A stretch of 64,000 nt of DNA, taken from contig NZ_CP009244.1 in the NCBI RefSeq assembly GCF_001941425.1, forward strand, positions 1,984,001 to 2,048,000, in the 5' to 3' direction. Positions 47,039-55,471 of this stretch are shown in pieces. Each line of letters begins with the position of its first letter. Within the stretch, counting starts at the first letter, position 1. Position numbers and translations under genes: made by a program. The notes beneath the pieces are model-generated. The model made no database searches. It was not told the DNA's origin and saw nothing but the letters and a program-made list of their open reading frames with translations. The DNA comes from Corynebacterium ammoniagenes DSM 20306 (GTDB lineage Bacteria; Actinomycetota; Actinomycetes; Mycobacteriales; Mycobacteriaceae).

Positions 47039-48193
47039 ATGAGCATTCGTCAATCGACGCGCGCGTTTATCGGGGTCGCGCTCCTCTTATTTACAGCCGG
47101 GTGGGCAGCTAATCACTTCGCCTCCGCTTTGGTTCTCATTCGTGACCAGCAAGGTGTCTCTAGCCTGATGGTCAATGCAGCCTTTGGTATCTATGCCTTA
47201 GGAATGCTGCCCTGTTTGCTCCTGGGTGGCGTATTTTCCGACCGCTTCGGTCCCCGCCCAATTGTCCTTGCCGGCGGAGTTATCTCTGCCTTAGGCAATC
47301 TGCTGATGCTGTTTAATCATGACGGTGCTTGGCTGCTGGTAGGACGCTTTGTCGTCGGCATTGGCGTTGGTCTCGTTGTGAGCGCCGGTACGGCCTGGGC
47401 GGGGCGTTTGCGCGGCGGCGGTGGTGTTACCCTCGCCGGTATTATTTTGACGCTGGGTTTTGCTATCGGGCCGATTGTTGCCAGTTTGATTGGTGCAGCT
47501 ACGCCCAACCTCCCGCTGATCTTTGCTGTCAGCGTAGTGCTCTCCGTCATTGCTGTGGTGATGGGAATGTTACTGGGCGATGCCCCGCGCATTCCCATTG
47601 AAGGTGAATCCGCAAGCACGCCCCGTCAAACACGCAGCCTTAATAAGGCACTCGCGGTCTCTTTGCCCATGGCAATTTGGGTCTTTAGCTGTATTACTAC
47701 CGCCGTGATCATTTTGGCGGCCCGCTCAGCATCTCATCTCGATAGCCCCATCCTGCTACCAGCAATTTCTGCTGCCCTAGCTTTTGGCGCGGGGTTGCTC
47801 ATGCAGTATCTAGCTCGCACATTCTCCTGGGGACGTCTCTCCGGTACCGTCGGTGCGTTGGCTGCCACCTTGGGCTATGGCTTGGCCGCATACGGCGGCG
47901 AGGACTTAACCGTGCTAATTTTCATCATCGCTGCACTGCTTTTGGGCACGGCCTACGGTTTATGCCTGCGCGAGGGGCTATTGGGGATTAACACCTACAC
48001 GCCGATGAAACAGCATGGCACCGCGATTGGTATTTACTACGTCTTTACCTATTTTGGCTTCGCGTTTCCATTTATATTCGACCTGGTAACCCCGCACGTC
48101 GGCGCCCGCGCACCACTGATTGTCATTGCACTACTAGCGCTGTGCTCCGCGGTTGTTCGCGCAGTACAAATCCGACGCGGTTATTTGGTCTAA
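47039..48193 (+). CDS. MFS transporter (repeat-flanked)
   Basis: 384-residue major facilitator with about 12 helices, from ATG 47039. An N-terminal STRAFIGVALLLFTAGWAANHFAS and the A-motif-like loop GGVFSDRFGPRPIVL are visible; the C-terminal half is shorter than in most drug/sugar families. The substrate is unknown. The gene is bounded on both sides by an exact 16-bp repeat (47012-47027 and 48195-48210); the right copy forms half of the terminator stem. This may point to insertion or duplication of the gene. Confidence 0.78.
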   Translation: MSIRQSTRAFIGVALLLFTAGWAANHFASALVLIRDQQGVSSLMVNAAFGIYALGMLPCLLLGGVFSDRFGPRPIVLAGGVISALGNLLMLFNHDGAWLLVGRFVVGIGVGLVVSAGTAWAGRLRGGGGVTLAGIILTLGFAIGPIVASLIGAATPNLPLIFAVSVVLSVIAVVMGMLLGDAPRIPIEGESASTPRQTRSLNKALAVSLPMAIWVFSCITTAVIILAARSASHLDSPILLPAISAALAFGAGLLMQYLARTFSWGRLSGTVGALAATLGYGLAAYGGEDLTVLIFIIAALLLGTAYGLCLREGLLGINTYTPMKQHGTAIGIYYVFTYFGFAFPFIFDLVTPHVGARAPLIVIALLALCSAVVRAVQIRRGYLV

Positions 48194-48194
48194 G

Positions 48195-48210
48195 CACTGC
48201 TGCGCATTAA
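48195..48210 (+). repeat. 16-bp direct repeat, right copy
   Basis: CACTGCTGCGCATTAA, second copy, just behind the MFS stop. Its ACTGCTGCGC part pairs with GCGCAGCAGT to make the terminator. Confidence 0.75.
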
Positions 48211-48222
48211 CAGCGCAGCAGT
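48196..48222 (+). terminator. Hairpin after the MFS gene
   Basis: ACTGCTGCGC/GCGCAGCAGT perfect 10-bp stem with a 7-base loop; overlaps the right direct repeat. Confidence 0.6.
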
Positions 48223-48911
48223 TAATAAGGATCGGCGGATAGGTTCTTCCACATATGCCGCAGGAAATAACCGCGATCGGCAAGCCACGTCCACACCAGG
48301 ACAACCAGGGCAGCGCCCAAGCCGCACAAGGTATAGACCTGACTGCTGCTCAACGTGCTTAAGGCAATATCGCGCATGGCGAATCCAGCGAGGAAGAAAA
48401 AGGCCGTGCCCACGACTGGTAAAAGACCCGCAACGTGATGGGGCCGCCACGCGCTAAATATCATTCCCGCTGCCAGGCCTAAACGCAGCGCCGCAGATTC
48501 AATGAGGTGTTCTGCTTCAACCGGGTTGGAATCCGGGTTCAACATCGCGCCACCTTCTGCGACACCAGTAAATGGGCCGGAGGCAACAATCAAGGTAATG
48601 GCCCAGATGACAAAGACGATGGCAAGAACCACTAGTGCGACCCGGGCCCCGGCTAGGCTAGCCAACCGGCCACCGGATACCCGGCGCCATTCCGGCTCAA
48701 CTTGGGCCAGGATATCTTCGGCCAATTCCTGCGAGGGTTCTAAGGGGGTGTGCGGAGTTAGCGAAAACGACAGCTTGGCGGCGCGTTCTTGAAAGGCCTT
48801 GCACTTGTCGCAGTGCGCGATGTGGGTGTCAATGACATCATCTTCTAAGTCATAGTCCTCACCATCCATGCGCGCGGATAGTGCTTCTTGGACCTGGTCA
48901 TGATTCAACAC
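48222..48911 (-). CDS. Orphan anti-sigma-like (ZAS) membrane protein
   Basis: 229-residue protein with an N-terminal ZAS-type zinc motif HIAHCDKC (His-x3-Cys-x2-Cys, residues 30-37) and about five hydrophobic segments afterwards. This combination is typical of anti-sigma factors of ECF sigma factors, but no sigma gene lies nearby, and the membrane part is larger than usual. It overlaps the DoxX gene by 14 bases and is likely co-translated. Function as a redox- or zinc-responsive sensor is possible, not shown. Confidence 0.6.
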   Translation of the reverse strand: MLNHDQVQEALSARMDGEDYDLEDDVIDTHIAHCDKCKAFQERAAKLSFSLTPHTPLEPSQELAEDILAQVEPEWRRVSGGRLASLAGARVALVVLAIVFVIWAITLIVASGPFTGVAEGGAMLNPDSNPVEAEHLIESAALRLGLAAGMIFSAWRPHHVAGLLPVVGTAFFFLAGFAMRDIALSTLSSSQVYTLCGLGAALVVLVWTWLADRGYFLRHMWKNLSADPY

Positions 48912-49311
48912 GGCTTAACACCCCATCCAAACTTGCTCGACCAGATCCAAATACCACAACCATCAATAATGCCACGCATAGCACCGCGGCGTATTCGACC
49001 CCGCCTTCTTCCACGAAAAACCCATTGCTGACATGCACAAAGTAAATTGACAGTGCGCTTAACAATGCGAGCATACCCGCAGCAAACGTTGCCAGCAGAC
49101 CGATCACAAGCAAAGCGCCGGCGGCCATCTCACCGATAGCGACCACCCATCCAAAAATCTGCGGCTGGGGAATTCCCCAGGCAGAAAATTGCCCAATGGT
49201 GTCATCCATGCCGGGGAAGAATAGTTTGTCTATCCCGTGAGCGATAAACACCAAACCGAGTACCACGCGGAAAATCAGCAGCGTAGCATCGCGGACAAAT
49301 GGTGAGTTCAT
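48898..49311 (-). CDS. DoxX family protein
   Basis: 137-residue membrane protein with four hydrophobic segments and the DoxX signature at the start, FRVVLGLVFIAHGIDKLF, followed by FSAWGIPQPQIFGWVVAIGEMAAGALLVIG. DoxX proteins are linked to quinone/oxidative-stress handling in mycobacteria (with SodA and SseA); here the partner is the ZAS-like protein, with which it overlaps. Confidence 0.8.
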   Translation of the reverse strand: MNSPFVRDATLLIFRVVLGLVFIAHGIDKLFFPGMDDTIGQFSAWGIPQPQIFGWVVAIGEMAAGALLVIGLLATFAAGMLALLSALSIYFVHVSNGFFVEEGGVEYAAVLCVALLMVVVFGSGRASLDGVLSRVES

Positions 49312-49419
49312 GCTTCTCAGATTACCTGGTTACTCAGTGTGTACCGAATGCGCGCGGTGTGAGATTTTCGCAACTAAGGCGTTGGGAACGGTCAAAGAAA
49401 ATTAGCAGTCTAAAACACC

Positions 49420-49977
49420 ATGACTTCTTTTGATGATGATTCTTATCCTGATTGGGCACAGACTTCTTCCCTGGCGCGTGAATATTACGATCATGAATGG
49501 GGACGTGAGTTATATGAAGAACGCGAGCTGTATGAACTCATTGCCTTGCTGGGCTTTCAAACCGGGCTGAATTGGTCCATGGTGTTGAAAAAGCGCGAGC
49601 GCCTGCGCGAGAGGTTTCACAATTTCGATCCGGATGCTGTCGCAGCTTTTACTGACGATGACATCGATGACCTCATCGCAGACAAGACCCTGATTCGCAA
49701 TAGGCGCAAGATTACGGCCGCTATCCACAACGCACGCGCTACCGTAGGTCTTCGCGAACACGGTGGGCTCTCAGCGATGGTGTGGGCACATGATCCACAG
49801 TCTTATTACCCAAGTGCAACCGTTACCGAGCTCATTGACTCCAATCCAGAGGTAACCGAACTAGCCACAGAACTTAAAGCTCATGGATTCAGACTGATTG
49901 GACCACAGCTTATCGCAGCACTCATGCAAGCCATCGGCATGGTGCCGGCCGTGCAGCGCCAATCCAATGCCGCCTAA
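49420..49977 (+). CDS. tag: DNA-3-methyladenine glycosylase I (cysteine-free Tag)
   Basis: 185-residue HhH-family DNA repair glycosylase removing 3-methyladenine. The Tag signature is YYDHEWGRELYEERELYELIALLGFQTGLNWS (acidic active-site region around Glu-41), then KKRERLRERFHNFDPDAVAAF. E. coli Tag uses Cys4, His17, His175 and Cys179 to hold zinc; here there is no cysteine anywhere in the protein and the C-terminal zinc residues are replaced. The zinc snap is therefore likely lost while the catalytic core stays. Confidence 0.85.
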   Translation: MTSFDDDSYPDWAQTSSLAREYYDHEWGRELYEERELYELIALLGFQTGLNWSMVLKKRERLRERFHNFDPDAVAAFTDDDIDDLIADKTLIRNRRKITAAIHNARATVGLREHGGLSAMVWAHDPQSYYPSATVTELIDSNPEVTELATELKAHGFRLIGPQLIAALMQAIGMVPAVQRQSNAA

Positions 49978-50040
49978 TCCGGCGTTGTACTAGGACGGTC
50001 GCATTCGCTTGACGATGGAAAAATACATAGTGATATGACA

Positions 50041-50087
50041 AAGCGCGTGTGTCACAGAACTTGAAGACTCTGTGTTCACACGCGCTT
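50041..50087 (+). terminator. Hairpin after tag
   Basis: AAGCGCGTGTG / CACACGCGCTT 11-bp stem with inner ACAGA/TCTGT pairing, between convergent tag and glpR. Confidence 0.72.
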
Positions 50088-50108
50088 GTTTACTATCCGG
50101 GTTGCAGA

Positions 50109-51584
50109 TTAGCCGACGCGGCGAATGGCGAGATCATCGCGGCGCTGGCGACGCGGAGCTGGCCGCTCCGGTGCGTCGTCGGCTTCTTCATACATTTCTG
50201 GGAGGTGATCCCAGTCCGGGCTATTATCATCAATTTCCACAATCACAGCGCCAGGGCGACGCAGTGAGCGTGGGATGGCGAGTTCCTCGTCTTGTGCCGA
50301 ACGCACACCCAACCGTGCACGACGCAGTTGCGCAATACGGCGGGCACGTAGTTGCTGCTCCTGGCGCACCTGCGTGCGCAGGGCCACGAGGTACGCGATG
50401 GTCAATCCACCGGCGATAGCGGCAGTCCACCACAGCCAGCCACCGAAGATGATGCCCAGTGCCACAGTCAAAACGACGACCAGTGCAAGTCCTAATAAGG
50501 TGCGCTGACGGCGCTGGTAGCGGGTGGCCTTGTTGGCGGCATCGGCTTCTGGATCCCAACCACCACGGCCAACGCGAGACTGTGCAAATTCCAACTCTTC
50601 ATCGGACAGTTCCGTGTCGGAATCCGCATCAATTGCAGCTGGCTCGAATTCCTCGTCATATTCAGCAACTTCAGTCGAGGTTTCAGCTGCATCCGCATCA
50701 GCAGCGCTGGTATCAGCAGCGCTGACATCTGCAGCGTCAGCATCAGCTGTGCTGACTTCTTCCGATTCTTCAGCAAGTGCTGGGTCAACGGCACCCGGGT
50801 ACATCAGATCGACGGGAGAAACATAGGTTTCATCGAGCTCGTAAGCATTATCTGCAAGCTCATAGGCTGCAGGAGCCGTAAAGACCTGGCTTTCAGAAGC
50901 GGATACGCCAGCGGTGTCGTCATCGTCAGATTTCTTGCTGCGTGGCTCGTCCTCCAGGAGAATATCGTCGTCTTCGTCGAGGGCATTGAGGTCTTCATCG
51001 CTCAGTTCTGTGGTAACTGGGTGCGCAGCTGCCTGCTGCTTGTCTGCCGGTGCGTCGGTTGCTTCATCCACGTCAACAAACTCAGCATCTACCACTTGGT
51101 CATCATCCAAAGACGAGTCTTTGTCGGAAGTATTGGCATCGGCGGCTTCGACCTCGTAGACCACTTCCCCGTCGATGGTTTCTGCAGATTCAGCATCCTG
51201 CTCTTCAGCATTGACGGTGTCATATTCAGACTTGATACGAGCAGCAGCGCTCGCCACGGTCTGCTTTTCCGCTTGATCAGCGGTCTCGGTCTCTGGTGCA
51301 TTCGCTGCGGTGGCATCTGTAGTAATGGAGTCAGCATCGGTCTCATTATCTGTGCTGTCAGCGTTTTCCTGAGCTTTCTTGCGGGCTTTGATGCGCGCAG
51401 TTTTAGCTGACAGTCGTGGACCGCGATTAGGTTCTAGTTCGCCGGAGTCGCCTTCAAATAGCACTCGGGTGTCATCAAAGGCCTCACCGGTGCGGCTCAT
51501 GGGCCTTTGGCCACGCAGTAATACCGGTGCCAATACCAGTAGCCACACCACGATGATGAGTACAATCGCTAATCCTGGAGACAC
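50109..51584 (-). CDS. glpR: GlpR-like membrane receptor of the gephyrin-like Glp
   Basis: 491-residue membrane protein. One helix at the N-terminus (GLAIVLIIVVWLLVLAPVLL), a conserved cytoplasmic stretch GEAFDDTRVLFEGDSGEL, a long acidic low-complexity middle (about residues 75-335, with AAD/SAAD repeats), then two hydrophobic segments (LLGLALVVVLTVALGIIFGG, WWTAAIAGGLTIAYL) and a basic tail. This layout matches GlpR, the receptor of Glp in corynebacterial septation and polar growth (recent literature on Glp/GlpR, from memory). The genes glp and rimJ-like acetyltransferase lie directly upstream. Confidence 0.72.
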   Translation of the reverse strand: MSPGLAIVLIIVVWLLVLAPVLLRGQRPMSRTGEAFDDTRVLFEGDSGELEPNRGPRLSAKTARIKARKKAQENADSTDNETDADSITTDATAANAPETETADQAEKQTVASAAARIKSEYDTVNAEEQDAESAETIDGEVVYEVEAADANTSDKDSSLDDDQVVDAEFVDVDEATDAPADKQQAAAHPVTTELSDEDLNALDEDDDILLEDEPRSKKSDDDDTAGVSASESQVFTAPAAYELADNAYELDETYVSPVDLMYPGAVDPALAEESEEVSTADADAADVSAADTSAADADAAETSTEVAEYDEEFEPAAIDADSDTELSDEELEFAQSRVGRGGWDPEADAANKATRYQRRQRTLLGLALVVVLTVALGIIFGGWLWWTAAIAGGLTIAYLVALRTQVRQEQQLRARRIAQLRRARLGVRSAQDEELAIPRSLRRPGAVIVEIDDNSPDWDHLPEMYEEADDAPERPAPRRQRRDDLAIRRVG

Positions 51585-51766
51585 GAGCCTGGGCCACCTT
51601 CCGATCTGGGGATGCTGAATAGACAGTAAATCTCATTTTAGATTACGTCTGAACACCGCGAGTCTTTTCCTGCCACGCCGCACGTGTACTGCTCTTACGT
51701 CAATTGCCAGGAGATTTTCAGTGGTTATAACGTCTGAGCGGTCCACATCATACGTCCAGCGCCGGG

Positions 51767-52651
51767 TTATCGCGGACGCCTGCTCCGATTGCCCCGGTGG
51801 CTCCCGGTGTTCCCGTTACTCCCGTTGCCTCTGCCGTTCCGGTCGCTCCGGTCGCTCCGATCCCTCCGGTTGGTTCGGGCAAGGTAGCCCAAGACTCGTC
51901 CGGAGGAGCACAAGCGATCAATCGCGGTGGTGGAATACTCTTCACGCGTGAGTGCTACAAAGTGGTGATCGCGCCAAGCGCCGTTGATATGTAAATTGCG
52001 GCGTAAATATCCTTCTTCACGAAAGCCAGAGGCCATCAAAACTTTGCCCGAGGCAGGGTTATCCGGCAGGTAGGTTGCGGTAATACGGTGCAAGCCGATG
52101 CGGCGAAAAGCATGATCCACGCCCAGTCCGCAAGCGGCCGTGGCAACACCGGCGCCGGTGTATTTGGAATAGACCCAGTAGCCAATCCAGCAGTCACTAA
52201 TTCCACCGTGCTGAATATTGCCCAGCGTTAATTGGCCGGCGAATTTCCCATTGACCTCGATGACCAAAGGCACTAACAACCCGCTGCGCGCGCTGGTTCC
52301 GAGGTAGTGAAAATGGCTGCGCCAACTTGCTTCCGAATGTGCTTCTTTCCACGTGCCGATGGCAGTCGGTTCGACTGGGCGAAGGTATTTTTCATCGGCG
52401 ATGCGTTGTGTCCGCCACGCACCTTTATCGGTGGCCACAAGTGGGCGCAAGCGCACGCGCAATCCTTGGGGAAAGCGTTCGTTATCCGGCAGCAACACCG
52501 TGGAGGTTACTTCCGGCCATCCGGGGTGATAGGGATGCCGGTACGACGAGTCAGCAGGGCTTAGGCGCTGTAAGCGCCAGCCAAAAGGATTAAACACTTC
52601 AGGTATGCCCTGCTTAGCTGCGCTGCGATAAGAAGATGACGTCCACGACAT
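51767..52651 (-). CDS. RimJ-like N-acetyltransferase with minisatellite tail
   Basis: 294-residue GNAT of the RimJ/RimL type, N-terminal part residues 1-70 and the acetyl-CoA region around WIGYWVYSKYTGAGVATAAC. The core ends near FVALTREEYS; after it come about 50 residues consisting of triplets such as DRS-DRS-DRN-GRG-NGS-NGN, encoded by eleven imperfect 9-nt units (51782-51880). Whether the tail is translated in this frame is uncertain. Its 5' end overlaps the glp stop by 38 bases, so glp-rimJ translation may be coupled. The N-terminal substrate may be a ribosomal protein, by homology. Confidence 0.75.
   Translation of the reverse strand: MSWTSSSYRSAAKQGIPEVFNPFGWRLQRLSPADSSYRHPYHPGWPEVTSTVLLPDNERFPQGLRVRLRPLVATDKGAWRTQRIADEKYLRPVEPTAIGTWKEAHSEASWRSHFHYLGTSARSGLLVPLVIEVNGKFAGQLTLGNIQHGGISDCWIGYWVYSKYTGAGVATAACGLGVDHAFRRIGLHRITATYLPDNPASGKVLMASGFREEGYLRRNLHINGAWRDHHFVALTREEYSTTAIDRLCSSGRVLGYLARTNRRDRSDRSDRNGRGNGSNGNTGSHRGNRSRRPR
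51782..51880 (-). repeat. 9-nt minisatellite, 11 imperfect units
   Basis: Units such as GCTCCGGTC, GCTCCGATC and GTTCCGGTC (plus strand) repeat in phase with the RimJ codons. In another minus-strand frame the same DNA reads as Gly-x-x triplets (GAT GAT GTA GVT GTP GAT), a collagen-like pattern. Confidence 0.7.
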
Positions 52652-53879
52652 CCCCAGGTCGAATTGAGGTGACGTCTTCAGGCACGCGAATCATGGCATT
52701 GGCTTCCGCCAGCCCAGCCAAAAGGTGGGCCGGCGCTCCGGTGGAGCCGGAAAGCCCTTCGACCAAGTAATCGGAGGTCTCCGCATCACGCATCAGTCGA
52801 GCCCGGATAAAACCCCGACGTCCTGGCCGTGATTCCACATGGTTAAGAGCGCGCGCACGCACGACGCGGCGATTCGCCACGCGCTTGCCCAAGCTCAAAC
52901 GAATCAACGGGCGTACGAAAGTTTCAAAAACCACTAGCGAGGATACGGGGTTGGAGGGAAGCAAAAATGTCGGCGTGCGGTTTTCACCGAGCAGGCCAAA
53001 GCCCTGGACAGAACCTGGGTGCATGGCCACACGCGATGTGTCCACATCACCTAATTGATCAAGTACCTCGCGAATGACCTCAGAGCCAGCACCACCCACA
53101 GCACCGGAGATAACCAGTACTTCCGAGCGAGAAAGGTGCGTTTCGATGGTTTCTTTAATCCGTCGTGGTTCACCCTGGGCAATACCAACGCGTTGGACAT
53201 CAGCACCGGCTTCTTTTGCCGCCGCTGCCAGAGAATAAGAGTTAACGTCAAAGACTTGACCTAGACCGGGTTCACGGTCGACATCGACAAGCTCTCGGCC
53301 AAAGGAAATCACGGTCACGCGTGGGCGTGGATAGACCAAGACTTTGGAGCGACCAACAGCTGCCAACAGTCCAATCTGCGCTGGACCCAGCACGGTCCCA
53401 GAAGACACAGCGACATCGCCGGGCTGAATGTCATCGCCGACGCGACGAACAAAATCTCCAGAGCGCACGGGACGGTGCGCCGTGACGCGCTTGCGTCCAC
53501 GGTCCGTCCATTCTAAGGGCAACACAGCATCGGCCAGCGTCGGCAATGGCGCGCCGGTATATACGCGCACTGCCTGCCGTGGCTGCAGCCGAAGCGGCTG
53601 GCGTGACCCGGCAGGCACCTCCCCGACTACTGGAAGGGAGCGTTCAACTTCGACGCCTTCTTCCACGGGTTGTGCGCCAATAGCCTTTTCGCCTCCGACG
53701 TCGACGGCACGCACGGCGTAGCCATCGATGACTGCCTGCGGAAAGCCTGGCAGTGGCTGATTAGCCTGAACTTCCTCGGCGCACATAAGCCCCAAGGCAT
53801 GAGCAATCGCCGTACGGACCGGTTCCGGCTTGACGGCCGCATCCATTACCAATGCCAGCTGTTGCTCCACAGATCGCAT
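52614..53879 (-). CDS. glp: Gephyrin-like protein Glp (MoeA family)
   Basis: 421-residue MoeA/gephyrin family protein. Domains: linker and beta-rich N-terminal part (RQPLRLQPRQAVRVYTGAPLP), then the MPT-binding-like domain with VTVISFGRELVD and VLVISGAVGGAGSE in place of the usual SGGVSxG, then a beta-barrel C-terminus ending VDVIFLSQRS. In the related corynebacterial Glp the protein was repurposed from molybdenum insertion to FtsZ-associated cell division; the neighbouring GlpR supports this. The altered loop agrees with loss of canonical MoeA chemistry but does not prove it. The stop of galU lies 3 bases away. Confidence 0.8.
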   Translation of the reverse strand: MRSVEQQLALVMDAAVKPEPVRTAIAHALGLMCAEEVQANQPLPGFPQAVIDGYAVRAVDVGGEKAIGAQPVEEGVEVERSLPVVGEVPAGSRQPLRLQPRQAVRVYTGAPLPTLADAVLPLEWTDRGRKRVTAHRPVRSGDFVRRVGDDIQPGDVAVSSGTVLGPAQIGLLAAVGRSKVLVYPRPRVTVISFGRELVDVDREPGLGQVFDVNSYSLAAAAKEAGADVQRVGIAQGEPRRIKETIETHLSRSEVLVISGAVGGAGSEVIREVLDQLGDVDTSRVAMHPGSVQGFGLLGENRTPTFLLPSNPVSSLVVFETFVRPLIRLSLGKRVANRRVVRARALNHVESRPGRRGFIRARLMRDAETSDYLVEGLSGSTGAPAHLLAGLAEANAMIRVPEDVTSIRPGDVVDVIFLSQRS

Positions 53880-53882
53880 AAT

Positions 53883-54806
53883 TTACAGGCCCTTCTCTGC
53901 CTCATAATTAGCAATAATCTTCTTCAACTGCGTATACAACGCAGGACCATATACTTCCGAACGCAGACCAAAGTCCACATTCGCCGGGATATACCCACCC
54001 GGATTACCCAAATCATGACGCGTGCCCTTGTGCACGACAACATGCACCGGCTCGCCTTCTTGAATGAGCAACTCAATCGCATCCGTTAGCTGCAACTCGC
54101 CACCCTTGCCCGGGGTAATACGACGCAGCGCATTAAAAATCTTACGATCTAACACGTACCGGCCCGTGGCCACAAAATTCGATGGCGCATCTTCCGGATC
54201 CGGCTTTTCCACCATGCCGATAACCTTGTGCACACCATCATCCTCGGTGGGCTCAACATCAAAGACACCATAATTAAACGTCTGCTCGCGTGGAACCTCG
54301 ACTGCTAACAGCACCGAACCGCCGAGCTTATTGCGCACCGCGACCATCTGTTCCATCGCGGTCATCGGCAACACAATGTCATCCGGCAACATCACACCGA
54401 AAAACTCTTCATCATCGGTCAAAGCAGACTCCGCCAAACCCACCGCGTGGCCCAAGCCCAACGGCTTGTCTTGCTCAACAGCAATCGGATTCAACAACGA
54501 ATGCGCGCGCTTGACCTTGTCAGACTGCGATTGCTTACCGCGAGCTTCCAAGGTTTCCACCAAATCCGGGAAAGCCTCAAAATGCCGCATGACCTCTTGC
54601 TTATTAGGGGCAGTAATAATGGCCAGCCTATCGGCGCCCACTGCAGCAGCTTCCTCAGCAATAAGCTCAATACCAGGGGTATCTACCACCGGCAGCAGCT
54701 CTTTCGGCACAGTCTTCGTCGCCGGCAAAAACCTAGTTCCCATTCCAGCAGCAGGAACAACAACGGTTTTAACCCACGGTGAAGCTTCGTCGCGATCATT
54801 AACCAT
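53883..54806 (-). CDS. galU: UTP-glucose-1-phosphate uridylyltransferase
   Basis: 307-residue nucleotidyltransferase forming UDP-glucose. The nucleotide-binding loop is VVPAAGMGTRFLPATKTVPKELLP at the N-terminus, the acidic MLPDDIVLP lies near residue 135, and the sugar-binding region is RRITPGKGGELQLTDAIELL. UDP-glucose feeds trehalose, arabinogalactan and, here, possibly the SqdB route. Divergent from the 5-FTHF gene; operon with glp. Confidence 0.95.
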   Translation of the reverse strand: MVNDRDEASPWVKTVVVPAAGMGTRFLPATKTVPKELLPVVDTPGIELIAEEAAAVGADRLAIITAPNKQEVMRHFEAFPDLVETLEARGKQSQSDKVKRAHSLLNPIAVEQDKPLGLGHAVGLAESALTDDEEFFGVMLPDDIVLPMTAMEQMVAVRNKLGGSVLLAVEVPREQTFNYGVFDVEPTEDDGVHKVIGMVEKPDPEDAPSNFVATGRYVLDRKIFNALRRITPGKGGELQLTDAIELLIQEGEPVHVVVHKGTRHDLGNPGGYIPANVDFGLRSEVYGPALYTQLKKIIANYEAEKGL

Positions 54807-54862
54807 AAGGAATAGCTTACATTCCGGCGCCGAGCATTCCGTGTTGGCACTACCCTGTGTTT

Positions 54863-55408
54863 ATGGTTGCTTTGACTAAACAAGATATCCGACGCGCCCA
54901 CACCGCTGCCCGGAAACAGCTTGACCCGGATGAAAAACAAGCCAAAGATGCAGCAATCACCCAAGCTGTTGCGGCGCAGGCACAAGGCTTGAAAGTCTCT
55001 GCGTATTTCCCGCTTGCCTCCGAACCGGGCGGGCCCGACTTTATTGAAGCCCTGCATGCGGTGGCTGCCGAGGTCTGGCTCCCCCACTCTGGAAAAAGTG
55101 GCATCTTGACGTGGTCCTTATATACCGGCCCAGATTCAATGCAGCCCGGCGCGCTGGGCATTCCGGAACCGACCGGTGTGCAGCACGATAGTTCCATTTT
55201 GGCTGAGTTGGATGTGCTGTTTGTTCCCGCCTTAGCCATCGATGGTTCAGGGATGCGTTTGGGCAAAGGCGCTGGCTATTATGACCGGGCGCTGGGTTCT
55301 TTGGCTTCTCGTCCCCGGGTTATTGCTGTGGTGTATGCCGTAGAAGTCATCGATTTCGTTCCGCATGATGAACTCGATCAACCGGTGGATTCCGTCATTA
55401 CGGATTAG
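54863..55408 (+). CDS. 5-formyltetrahydrofolate cyclo-ligase
   Basis: 181-residue ATP-dependent enzyme converting 5-formyl-THF to 5,10-methenyl-THF. The phosphate-binding segment near the N-terminus (TAARKQLDPDEKQAKD) is followed by VWLPHSGKSG, LDVLFVPALAIDGSGMRLGKGAGYYDRAL, which is the family signature (GKGxGYYDR). The first ATG at 54857 is only two codons earlier, so 54863 and 54857 cannot be separated. Divergent from galU. Confidence 0.92.
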   Translation: MVALTKQDIRRAHTAARKQLDPDEKQAKDAAITQAVAAQAQGLKVSAYFPLASEPGGPDFIEALHAVAAEVWLPHSGKSGILTWSLYTGPDSMQPGALGIPEPTGVQHDSSILAELDVLFVPALAIDGSGMRLGKGAGYYDRALGSLASRPRVIAVVYAVEVIDFVPHDELDQPVDSVITD

Positions 55409-55471
55409 TACTTCACCTGCCCTGAGGATTACCGGGAACGTTTCGGCGGCGTCACGCAGTCATATAACAGT

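Noticed and set aside
51797..51994. Plus-strand Pro/Val-rich open frame over the minisatellite
   Set aside because: Produced by the 9-nt repeat in a third frame; no ribosome site and no membrane or signal feature.
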